Assembly: GCF_030699305.1 (NCBI RefSeq)
Contig: NZ_JAUYNB010000010.1
Coordinates: 124,001-188,000, forward strand
DNA length: 64,000 nt
Reading direction: 5' to 3'
Source of the DNA: Novosphingobium sp.
GTDB lineage: Bacteria; Pseudomonadota; Alphaproteobacteria; Sphingomonadales; Sphingomonadaceae
Part shown: one piece after another, positions 1 through 8,046 of the stretch
How positions within the stretch are numbered: the stretch's first letter is position 1
How the letters are laid out: the number at the start of each line of letters is the position of its first letter
Translations under genes and position numbers: made by a program
The notes under the pieces: model-generated
What the model was told of the DNA's origin: nothing
The model's input: only the letters and a program-made list of their open reading frames with translations
Database searches by the model: none

Positions 1-665
1 CTTGCCACCAGGCTTTTCCCGCCGCGCGGGATAATCATGTCGATCAGGCCGGCGGCGGTCAGCATCGCGCCGACAGCCGCGCGGTCTTGCGTGGGGATCA
101 GCTGCACGGCGGCGGCGGGCACTCCGGCGCTGGCCAGACCCTGCACCAGCGCGGCGTGGATCGCGCGGTTGGAATGGACCGCCTCGCTCCCCCCGCGCAG
201 CAGCACCGCGTTGCCGGACCGGACGCACAGCGCGGCGGCATCGGCGGTGACGTTGGGGCGGCTTTCATAGATGATCCCGATCAGCCCGACCGGCACCCGC
301 ACCCGGCGCAGTTCCAGCCCGTTGGGCCGCACCGCTGCATCGATCACCTGCCCGACCGGATCGGGCAAGTCGGCCACCGTATCGACCGCGTCGGCGATCC
401 CCGCCAGCCGGGCAGAATCCAGCCGCAACCGGTCCAGCAGCGCGCCGGTCAGCCCGCGCGCTTCGCCTGCGGCCATGTCCTGCGCATTGGCGGCCAGAAT
501 ATCCGGTTCCGCAGCGCGCAAGGCGGCGGCGGCGGCGTGGAGCGCTGCGGCCTTGGCCGGGGCATCCAGCCGCGCCAGCACGCGCTGGGCGGCGCGGCCC
601 GCTTGCGCAAGTCGGGCAACAAGCGCTTCGGGCGCGTCGGCAGCGGGGGCAATTTCACGGGTCAT
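1..665 (-). CDS. proA: Gamma-glutamyl phosphate reductase, partial (C-terminus beyond window start)
   Basis: Minus-strand translation MTREIAPAADAPEALVARLAQAGRAAQRVLARLD...VPVGLIGIIYESRPNVTADAAALCVRSGNAVLLRGGSEAVHSN...IPRGGKSLV matches the ProA family; runs off the left edge. Confidence 0.93.
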   Translation of the reverse strand, partial: MTREIAPAADAPEALVARLAQAGRAAQRVLARLDAPAKAAALHAAAAALRAAEPDILAANAQDMAAGEARGLTGALLDRLRLDSARLAGIADAVDTVADLPDPVGQVIDAAVRPNGLELRRVRVPVGLIGIIYESRPNVTADAAALCVRSGNAVLLRGGSEAVHSNRAIHAALVQGLASAGVPAAAVQLIPTQDRAAVGAMLTAAGLIDMIIPRGGKSLVA

Positions 666-881
666 CAGGTCCGCGCGCCTAGCACTTCCCCCTGCCCCTG
701 TCACCGCCTCCGCCGATTCGCCGCAATCCTTTGCAACGCGATTACGGGCCAATTCGTAAGCAACCCGAACGATTCGTCGCGCGAGGCCTTCGGTTCGGCG
801 ACTCCAACGGTAAACGGATTCGCCAGTCCTGCTTGCACCTGCTAGCGGGCGCCCAGCTGAAAACAGTTTTCCGGGGTCGTC

Positions 882-2045
882 TTGCAAAAATTGAGCGTTG
901 GCGGTTTCGGGGATCGCCTGCGGACATGGTTTCCGGATCGCGAATTTTTCATGCGATCACAGGGACAGGTTCGCTTCATCAAGGTTTCATCGCGGGTCCA
1001 GATGATCGGCGCAGGCGTAACCGCCGCGCTGCTGGCAGTGTGGGTGCTTTCCATGGCCGGAATGGCCGTGTCGCAGTACTTCGCCGCGCGCGACCGGCTG
1101 TCGCTGCTGAACCGTGAGGCGCAGGTCGCCACCGCCGAAAGCCGCGTTTCCGAATACCGCGATGACATCAAGGGTGTCGCTACCGACCTCGAAAAGCGCC
1201 AGGAATTCCTGGAAAAGATGGCAGAGGCGCACCTGGGCGACCTGCCGGAAGACAGCAAGACCGGCGAAACCGTGTCCGATTCGTCGGGCGAAGCGGCGAA
1301 GACCGTAAACAAGGTCAGCTCGATGATCCCCGAAGCCGGCGCGCTTGCCCGGATCGAGGCGCGCCAGCTGGCCTTCACCGAACGGCTCACGCGCGCCGCC
1401 GATCGGCGGTCCGCCATCGCCGAAAGCAAGATCAAGCGCCTCGGCCTCAACCCCGGCACGCTGCTCGCCTCGGTCGATGATCGCAGCGCGATGGGCGGCC
1501 CCTTCATTGCGCTGGCCACGGCCCGCAAAGGCGGGATCGACCCGCGCTTTGAACGGCTCGGCGTCAGCCTGGCGCGGATGGACGCGCTCGAACGCGGCCT
1601 TGCCGGAATCCCGCAAGTCCTGCCCGCTGCGCTGGAATTTGTCTCGTCCGGGTTCGGCTACCGCGCCGATCCGTTCGGCGGCGGCGCAGCGTTTCATGCC
1701 GGGCTGGATTTCAAAGGCCCGATCGGTGCGCCGATCTATGCCGCCGCAGACGGCACCATCAGCTTCGTCGGCGTGAAGTCGGGCTATGGCAACTGCGTGG
1801 AGATCGACCACGGTAATGGCCTGACTACCCGCTATGCCCATATGTCGCGCTTTGCCGCGCGGGTCGGCCAGCCGGTCGAGGCTGGGGCCGTGATCGGCGC
1901 CATCGGCAACACCGGGCGGTCCACCGGGCCGCATCTCCATTTCGAAGTGCGGATGCACGACCGTCCGCTCAACCCGCGTCCTTTCCTTGAGGCTGCCGCA
2001 AATGTTTTCCAAAAACCGCGCGCCGTCGCGCCCGGCGGGCAATAG
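882..2045 (+). CDS. M23 family metallopeptidase (murein hydrolase/LytM-like)
   Basis: ORF (TTG start) with N-terminal TM segment, coiled-coil region and C-terminal LytM motif GLDFKGPIGAPIYAAADG...GNTGRSTGPHLHFEVR. Confidence 0.9.
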   Translation: MQKLSVGGFGDRLRTWFPDREFFMRSQGQVRFIKVSSRVQMIGAGVTAALLAVWVLSMAGMAVSQYFAARDRLSLLNREAQVATAESRVSEYRDDIKGVATDLEKRQEFLEKMAEAHLGDLPEDSKTGETVSDSSGEAAKTVNKVSSMIPEAGALARIEARQLAFTERLTRAADRRSAIAESKIKRLGLNPGTLLASVDDRSAMGGPFIALATARKGGIDPRFERLGVSLARMDALERGLAGIPQVLPAALEFVSSGFGYRADPFGGGAAFHAGLDFKGPIGAPIYAAADGTISFVGVKSGYGNCVEIDHGNGLTTRYAHMSRFAARVGQPVEAGAVIGAIGNTGRSTGPHLHFEVRMHDRPLNPRPFLEAAANVFQKPRAVAPGGQ

Positions 2046-2421
2046 TCCCGTGGCTGGCTCCACCTTCTCCGTATTCGGAGCCGATATCCGGATCACCGGC
2101 GATGTCGCCGCTTCGGCCGACCTCCACGTCGATGGCCGGATTGAGGGCGACGTGACCTGCACGTCACTGGTCCAGGGCGAAGCGAGCGAGATCGTCGGCG
2201 CGGTCAGAGCCGAAACCGCCCGCCTCGCAGGTGTGATCCGCGGCACGATCAGCGTGCGCGACCTGGTGGTGCTCAAATCCGCCCGCATCCACGGCGATGT
2301 CCACTACGATTCGCTGACCATCGAACAAGGCGCCCAGGTCGAAGGCCGCTTCGCCCCGCGCGGCGCGAACGACCCCAGCGTGGCCGCTGGCGTCGAGGCA
2401 CTGCTGGTGGCCGCGGAGTAA
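2002..2421 (+). CDS. Bactofilin family (polymer-forming cytoskeletal) protein
   Basis: FGADIRITGDVAASADLHVDGRIEGDVTC...GVIRGTISVRDLVVLKSARIHGDVHYDSLTIEQGAQVEGRF beta-helical repeats; overlaps the M23 gene, a common bactofilin/M23 pairing. Confidence 0.9.
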   Translation: MFSKNRAPSRPAGNSPVAGSTFSVFGADIRITGDVAASADLHVDGRIEGDVTCTSLVQGEASEIVGAVRAETARLAGVIRGTISVRDLVVLKSARIHGDVHYDSLTIEQGAQVEGRFAPRGANDPSVAAGVEALLVAAE

Positions 2422-2459
2422 CCCGGCGGTCGTCGGAGCGCGGCCAACACCTCCGCTGC

Positions 2460-2756
2460 TCACTCGTGACCGGCCGGAACAATATCCGTTTCTGAAAACA
2501 GATACGTCTTCAGTTGCAGTGCAAATTCACTGCTGTTGCGGCGGAGCCATTCGATCAGCATCGCGGCGTGCTCGATCTCTTCGCGCATATTGTGCAACAG
2601 CACCGCGCGCAGGGCGGCATCCTCGCAGTCGTCGGCGCGCTGGGCATACCAGTCGGCCGCTTCCAGCTCTTCCATCAGCGATGTGATCGCCTGATGCAGG
2701 GCGTAAGTATTGCCGGACAAGCGTTCGCGCGGAACGTGTAAGCCTTCACTGGACAT
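2460..2756 (-). CDS. Encapsulated-ferritin-like (EncFtn) small ferritin-like protein
   Basis: 98 aa; HQAITSLMEELEAADWYAQRADDCEDAALRAVLLHNMREEIEHAAMLIEWLRRNSSEFALQLKTYLFSE matches the EncFtn signature (MEELEAxDWY...EExEHAAMxxEWLRRN...LRTYLF). Confidence 0.85.
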   Translation of the reverse strand: MSSEGLHVPRERLSGNTYALHQAITSLMEELEAADWYAQRADDCEDAALRAVLLHNMREEIEHAAMLIEWLRRNSSEFALQLKTYLFSETDIVPAGHE

Positions 2757-2792
2757 GCAATTCCCTTTCAGTTTGCGGTATCTCTGTTCGGT

Positions 2793-3416
2793 CTAGGAAT
2801 CCTGCCAGGCCTGATCGCCGCGTGACACGCCCGCGCCGTCCAGATTGAGCGCGGCAAAATCCCAGTTCAGGTGGTGGTCCAGCACGGCATCGAGGTAGCG
2901 GGGCCGGGCATTGCGGTAATCGATGTAATAGGCATGTTCCCAGACATCGACCGCCAGCAGGGGCTGCATCCCCTTGTGCGCGGCGGGCGTTTCCCCGTCA
3001 TGCGACGTCGTGATCGTGAGCGCGCCCTGGTCCAGCATCAGCCAGGCCCAGCCGCTGCCAAAGTGACCGGCGGCCTGTTCCCCCAGATCCTTGAGCAAGG
3101 CTTCGGTCGATCCGAACCCGGCGCTGATCAGGTCCGCCAGTTCACCGGACGGCTGTTGGGTATCGGGCGACAGGCTCTGCCACAGAAAGTTGTGGTTCCA
3201 CAGCTGGCAGGCATTGTTGAACAAGGCCCCCGGTCCGGCCACGCCGATCAGATCGACCAGCGATTGTCCGCCCAGTCCGTTCGAGGTGGCCAGTTCGTTG
3301 GTCTTGTCGACGTAGGCCTGATGGTGCTTGCCGTGGTGATACTCCAGCGTTTCCGCCGAGATCTGCGGCGTCAGGGCATTGCGCGCAAACGGCAGCGGTG
3401 ACAGGACATAGGGCAT
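2793..3416 (-). CDS. sodB: Fe/Mn superoxide dismutase
   Basis: MPYVLSPLPFARNALTPQISAETLEYHHGKHHQAYVDKTN...WEHAYYIDYRNARPRYLDAVL. Confidence 0.95.
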   Translation of the reverse strand: MPYVLSPLPFARNALTPQISAETLEYHHGKHHQAYVDKTNELATSNGLGGQSLVDLIGVAGPGALFNNACQLWNHNFLWQSLSPDTQQPSGELADLISAGFGSTEALLKDLGEQAAGHFGSGWAWLMLDQGALTITTSHDGETPAAHKGMQPLLAVDVWEHAYYIDYRNARPRYLDAVLDHHLNWDFAALNLDGAGVSRGDQAWQDS

Positions 3417-3548
3417 GCAGCAGTTCCTTTGACCCGGGAAGGATCAAGCAGAGAACGCACCATCAGGCCGATTGTTTCATCCGGGCGGAGACGCCTGCAC
3501 CCGCCCGCAAGGCTTGCACGGAGCGCGCGGGCGCGCCAAGAGGCCGGA

Positions 3549-4022
3549 ATGCGGATTGCCCTGTTTGAACCGGAAATTGCTGGCAACGTCGGGGCCGTGC
3601 TGCGCCTTGGCGCGTGTCTTGGGGCCGGGGTGGACCTGATCGAGCCGCTGGGCTTTGCATGGGATGATCGGCGCGTGCGCCGGGCGGCGATGGATTATAT
3701 CGATCATGTCGCCATTGCCCGCCATGCCGATTTTGCCGCGTTCAGGGCGGCAATCGGGGCGCGGCGCGTGGTGCTGTTCACCACGAAGAGCACCGGGTCG
3801 GCCTATGCGTTCGACTTCAGGCCGGACGATGTGCTGCTGTTCGGCAAGGAAAGCGCGGGCGTGCCGCCGGAAATCGCGGCGGTCTGTGACGCGCGGGTCT
3901 GCATTCCCATGGTCCGTCAGGTGCGCTCGATGAATCTGGCCACGTCGGCAGCGCTCGCGCTGGGCGAGGCCTTGCGCCAGACCGCAGCTTTGCCGGAGTG
4001 GCCACCAGAACCGGCCAGCTGA
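3549..4022 (+). CDS. trmL: tRNA (cytidine(34)-2'-O)-methyltransferase, SpoU family
   Basis: MRIALFEPEIAGNVGAVLRLGACLGAGVDLIEPLGF...LLFGKESAGVPPEI...IPMVRQVRSMNLATSAALALGEALRQ. Confidence 0.92.
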   Translation: MRIALFEPEIAGNVGAVLRLGACLGAGVDLIEPLGFAWDDRRVRRAAMDYIDHVAIARHADFAAFRAAIGARRVVLFTTKSTGSAYAFDFRPDDVLLFGKESAGVPPEIAAVCDARVCIPMVRQVRSMNLATSAALALGEALRQTAALPEWPPEPAS

Positions 4023-4042
4023 ACCGGTCAGCGGCGGGCCGG

Positions 4043-5767
4043 TCAGCCTTCTGCGGCTTTGGCCTCATCCTCAGCCGCAACTTCGGCGCGCAGCGCCTTG
4101 CGGTCCAGCTTGCCGATCATCGTCTTGGGCATGCTTTCGCGCACCACCACGGCCTCGACGCGTTCGTGCTTGCCGATGCGTTCGTTGATCCAGTCGCGCA
4201 GGGCTTCGCCGGTTTCGGCCGCGCCTTCGTTCAGGGTGACGTAGGCGCGCGGGGCTTCGCCGCGATAGGGATCGGGCACGCCGATCACCAGCACTTCCTT
4301 GACCGCCGGGTGGTCCAGCACCACCGCTTCGACCTGGCTGGGGAAGACCTTGAAACCGCCGACCGCGATCATGTCCTTGATCCGGTCAACGATGCGGATG
4401 TAGCCCTGTTCGTCCAGCACCGCGACATCGCCGGTGCGCAGCCATGCGCCGTCGGGGCGCTGCGCAAAGGCGGCGGCGGCGGCTTCGGGGCGGCGCCAGT
4501 AGCCGCGCATCACTTGCGGGCCCTGGATCGCCAGTTCGCCCGGTTCCCCGGCGGGGGCATCACGGGTTGGATCTTCCTTGTCGAGCAGGCGGATCCGGGT
4601 GGCGGGGATCGGCTGGCCGATGGTGCCGGTGCGGTCCTCGCCCTCATAGGGGTTGGTGGAGGCCACGCCCGCCGTTTCGGTAAGACCATACCCTTCGACC
4701 AGCCGCGCGTCGGTGGCGGCCTCGAACTTGTGCTTCAGCGGCCCGGCCAGCGGCGCGCCGCCGGAAATGCAAACCCGCAGCGAGGAAAAATCGGTCTTCG
4801 CCAACGCGGGATGATCGAGCAGCGCCTGATACATCGTCGGCACGCCGGGCATCGCGGTGGCCTTGACCCGTTGCAGCGTCTTGAGCGCCTGTCCGGCGTC
4901 GAACCGGGGCAGCATCGCAATGCACCCGCCGTTCACCACCGTACGGTTGAGCACGCAGATGTTGGCGAACACGTGGAACAGCGGCAGCACCCCCATGATC
5001 ACGTCGCGGTCACCCCGGCGCGGGTCGATCGCCTCAACCTGGCGGGTGTTGGCGGAAATGTTCTGGTGGGTCAGCATCGCGCCCTTGGGCGTGCCGGTGG
5101 TCCCGCCGGTATATTGCAGCAGCGCCAGATCCTCCAGCGGGTCAAGCTGGACGGGCGCGGGCGCGGCATCGACCAGCGCATCTTCCCAGCGGATCACTTC
5201 CGGGCGGGCGGGAATGCGGGTGAGTGACTTGCGCCCCAGCAGCCGCAGCGCCAGCCCCTTGGCCAGCGGCAGCATTTCTGCGAGCGAGCCGACCACCAGC
5301 CGTTCCAGCCCGGACTGGTCGAGCACGGTCAGCGCGGTCGGCAGCAGCGCGGCGGAATCGATCGTCACCAGCAGCCGCGCGCCCGAATCGGCCACTTGCG
5401 CGGCGAGTTCCTGCACCGTGTAGAGCGGGCTGAAATTGACCACCACCGCGCCTGCCAGCATCGCCCCGTAATAGGCCGAGACATAGATCGGGACGTTGGG
5501 CAGGTAGAGCCCGATACGGTCACCCTTGACCACGCCGAGCCGTTGCAGCCCGGCAGCAAAGGCGCGCGCCTCTTCATGGAGATCGCGGTAGGTGAAACTG
5601 CGCCCCATGAAGTCCACCAGCGGCCGCTCGGCAAAGCGCGCGGCACTGTCGGCGAACATGTCGGTCAGGGTCAGCGGCGCAAAATCCATATCCCACGCGC
5701 AGGGGTGGGCATAGTGGGCCTGCCAGGGGGCAGGCGCGGCGATCAGGGCGGGGGTGTTATCCGTCAT
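4043..5767 (-). CDS. fadD: AMP-dependent synthetase; long-chain fatty acid-CoA ligase
   Basis: LLQYTGGTTGTPKGAMLTH AMP-binding motif; VEGYGLTETAGVAS; ...MIGKLDRKALR. Confidence 0.88.
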   Translation of the reverse strand: MTDNTPALIAAPAPWQAHYAHPCAWDMDFAPLTLTDMFADSAARFAERPLVDFMGRSFTYRDLHEEARAFAAGLQRLGVVKGDRIGLYLPNVPIYVSAYYGAMLAGAVVVNFSPLYTVQELAAQVADSGARLLVTIDSAALLPTALTVLDQSGLERLVVGSLAEMLPLAKGLALRLLGRKSLTRIPARPEVIRWEDALVDAAPAPVQLDPLEDLALLQYTGGTTGTPKGAMLTHQNISANTRQVEAIDPRRGDRDVIMGVLPLFHVFANICVLNRTVVNGGCIAMLPRFDAGQALKTLQRVKATAMPGVPTMYQALLDHPALAKTDFSSLRVCISGGAPLAGPLKHKFEAATDARLVEGYGLTETAGVASTNPYEGEDRTGTIGQPIPATRIRLLDKEDPTRDAPAGEPGELAIQGPQVMRGYWRRPEAAAAAFAQRPDGAWLRTGDVAVLDEQGYIRIVDRIKDMIAVGGFKVFPSQVEAVVLDHPAVKEVLVIGVPDPYRGEAPRAYVTLNEGAAETGEALRDWINERIGKHERVEAVVVRESMPKTMIGKLDRKALRAEVAAEDEAKAAEG

Positions 5768-5830
5768 GCCTGCAACTTGGCCCTTCCCGCCGGGAAGGGC
5801 AAGCCGGAGCAGTGCGGAAAACGGGCCGAA

Positions 5831-6532
5831 TTACTGGCCTTCGGCGGCCTCGGCAGCGCGCTTTGCCTCAAGCCAGGCGGCGGCTTCGGCTTCCTGCGCG
5901 GCTTCACCGGCCAGCTTGGTCGCGGCGTCGCGTTCGGCGCGCAGTTCCTCGATCAGCGAGGCGCGGTCATCACCCAGGCGCTGGTCGTCACCGGCAGCAT
6001 CGTCCAGCCCGGCCTTCTTCGCGGCCTTGGCCACGATTCCGTCCAGTTCACGCTGGCTGCACAGGCCAAGCGTTACCGGGTCCTTGGGCTGGATGTTGGC
6101 GATGTTCCAGTGGCTGCGATCACGGATCGCGGAGATGGTGTTGCGGGTCGTGCCGATCAGCTTGCCGATCTGCGCGTCCGAGATTTCCGGGTGATGGCGC
6201 AGGATCCAGGCAATGCCATCGGGCTTGTCCTGGCGCTTTGACACCGGGGTATAGCGCGCGCCCTTGGTGCGGCTGACCGTGACCGGGGCTTTCTGCATCT
6301 TCAGCGCATAGCCCGCATCGGCCTGGCCCTTTTCGATTTCGGCCATGTTCAGTTCGCCCGCGCGCACCGGATCGCGCCCGGTATACTTGGACGAGGCGAG
6401 ATCATCGGCCATCGCCTGGACTTCCAGGATATGCAGGCCGCAGAACTCCGAAATCTGTTCAAAGGTCAGCGCGGTGTTGTCGACCAGCCACGAGGCAGTG
6501 GCATGCGGCATCAACGGGGTCGGCTGGGACAC
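5831..6532 (-). CDS. trcR: DUF1013 family protein, TrcR-type cell cycle transcriptional regulator
   Basis: SQPTPLMPHATASWLVDNTALTFEQISEFCGLHILEVQAMAD...PVSKRQDKPDGIAWILRHHPEISDAQIGKLIGTTRNTISAIRDRSHWN; GTG start inferred. Confidence 0.85.
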   Translation of the reverse strand: MSQPTPLMPHATASWLVDNTALTFEQISEFCGLHILEVQAMADDLASSKYTGRDPVRAGELNMAEIEKGQADAGYALKMQKAPVTVSRTKGARYTPVSKRQDKPDGIAWILRHHPEISDAQIGKLIGTTRNTISAIRDRSHWNIANIQPKDPVTLGLCSQRELDGIVAKAAKKAGLDDAAGDDQRLGDDRASLIEELRAERDAATKLAGEAAQEAEAAAWLEAKRAAEAAEGQ

Positions 6533-6547
6533 GGGTGCTCTCCGTTC

Positions 6548-6580
6548 AAAAAAGAAGGGCCGCCCCTCCCGGAGCGGCCA
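6548..6580 (-). terminator. Rho-independent terminator (minus strand, downstream of quinone oxidoreductase gene)
   Basis: Minus strand GGCCGCTCC-ggga-GGGGCGGCC followed by CTTCTTTTTT. Confidence 0.7.
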
Positions 6581-6642
6581 TTTGGGCAGGCATCTAGGCG
6601 GATTCGCCGCGCAGGGCAAGGCTTTCTAAGGCCGCGCTATGC

Positions 6643-7647
6643 TTAGCCAATCGCCAGCACAATCTTGCCGATATGGCTGCCCGCCTCCATCCGCGCGTGG
6701 GCGCCCGCCGCATCGGCCAGCGGGAAGGCCCGGTCCATTACCGGGCGCAGCAGTCCGCTTTCCACCAGCGGCCAGGCCATCCGCGCGATTTCCTGCGCCA
6801 GCAGCGCCTTGAACTGGTTGGAGCGCGGACGCAGCGTCGATCCGGTCAGGCACAGGCGGCGGCGCATCACTTCGGCCATGTTCAGTTCGGCCCGCACTCC
6901 GCCCTGCACCGCGATGGTCACATGGCGGCCATCGTCGGCCAGACATTTGAGATTGCGCATGACGTAATCACCCGCAACCATGTCGAGCACCAGATGCACC
7001 CCCTGACCAGCCGTGATCCGTGCAACTTCCGCGACGAAATCCTGCGCCTTGTAATCAATCGCGTGGTCCGCGCCGATCCGCAGCGCCGCGGCGCACTTGT
7101 CCGCGCCGCCGCAGGTGACGATCACGGTCATCGAAAACAGCTTGCCCAGCATGATTGCCATGCTGCCGATCCCGCTGGTGCCGCCGTGGACGAGGATCGT
7201 CTCCCCCTCTTTCGCCCAACCGCGTTCGAACACGTTGTGCCAGACGGTGAACAGTGTTTCGGGGAGCGCGGCGGCCTGATCCAGCGGCAGGCCAGCCGGC
7301 ACCGGCAGGCAGTGATCCGCCACCGCCACGCAATATTCGGCATAGCCGCCGCCCGAGACGAGCGCGCAGACCTTTTGCCCCAGCAGCGCCGGTTCCACCC
7401 CTGCGCCGAGCGCCGCGACCTCGCCCGCAATTTCCAGTCCCGGAATTGGCGAAGCGCCCGGCGGCGGCGGGTAGAAACCCTGGCGCTGGATCACATCCGG
7501 GCGGTTCACCCCGGCAAACGCAACCCGGACCAGCACCTCGCCCGGTCCCGGCACTGGCACCGGCGCATCGGCCAGCCGGAGCACGTCCGGCCCACCGGGG
7601 GCGTCAAAGCCCGCGAACTTCATGGAATCCGGAAGTATACCAGTCAT
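6643..7647 (-). CDS. NAD(P)H:quinone oxidoreductase (zinc-binding dehydrogenase/zeta-crystallin family)
   Basis: MKFAGFDAPGGPDVLRLADAPVPVPGPGEVLVRVAFAGVNRPDVIQRQGFYPPPPGASPIPGLEIAGEV...LVHGGTSGIGSMAI. Confidence 0.9.
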   Translation of the reverse strand: MTGILPDSMKFAGFDAPGGPDVLRLADAPVPVPGPGEVLVRVAFAGVNRPDVIQRQGFYPPPPGASPIPGLEIAGEVAALGAGVEPALLGQKVCALVSGGGYAEYCVAVADHCLPVPAGLPLDQAAALPETLFTVWHNVFERGWAKEGETILVHGGTSGIGSMAIMLGKLFSMTVIVTCGGADKCAAALRIGADHAIDYKAQDFVAEVARITAGQGVHLVLDMVAGDYVMRNLKCLADDGRHVTIAVQGGVRAELNMAEVMRRRLCLTGSTLRPRSNQFKALLAQEIARMAWPLVESGLLRPVMDRAFPLADAAGAHARMEAGSHIGKIVLAIG

Positions 7648-7738
7648 TTGCCAACCCCGTTGCCAAAAAAGCACGCCTGCCTTCCCCTATCCTTTGGCCG
7701 TGTTGACAGCAAGCGGTCCAGCGGTGATTCTGCCGGCA

Positions 7739-7942
7739 ATGGAGAACGATGATCGCCCCCGCCCACGCGGCGATGCCGCCAGCGCCCTCGCCCGCGAAAG
7801 CCTGGACAGCTATTCGCAGGATGAACTGGCTGTGCGCATCAGTTTGCTCGAAGCCGAAATCGCCCGCGTCGCGGCCCACCGCGACAAAGCCGCCGCGCAC
7901 CGCGCGGCGGCCGATGCGCTGTTCGGCGGACCAAAACCATGA
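7739..7942 (+). CDS. DUF1192 domain-containing protein
   Basis: DSYSQDELAVRISLLEAEIARVAAHRDKAAAHRAAADALF matches the DUF1192 pattern. Confidence 0.8.
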   Translation: MENDDRPRPRGDAASALARESLDSYSQDELAVRISLLEAEIARVAAHRDKAAAHRAAADALFGGPKP

Positions 7943-8046
7943 TCGCCCCTACCGGTTTGGCGAATAGGTGCCATATAGGTCCGGTTAACCGGCCGCGTTC
8001 ATACTCCCCGCTGCTCCCCCGTTCCTCCCGCGTGAAAGCCAGCTAG

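Noticed and set aside
3998-5227. 409-aa plus-strand ORF opposite the fatty-acyl-CoA ligase
   Set aside because: Gly/Arg/His-rich antisense shadow; the minus strand has conserved AMP-binding motifs.
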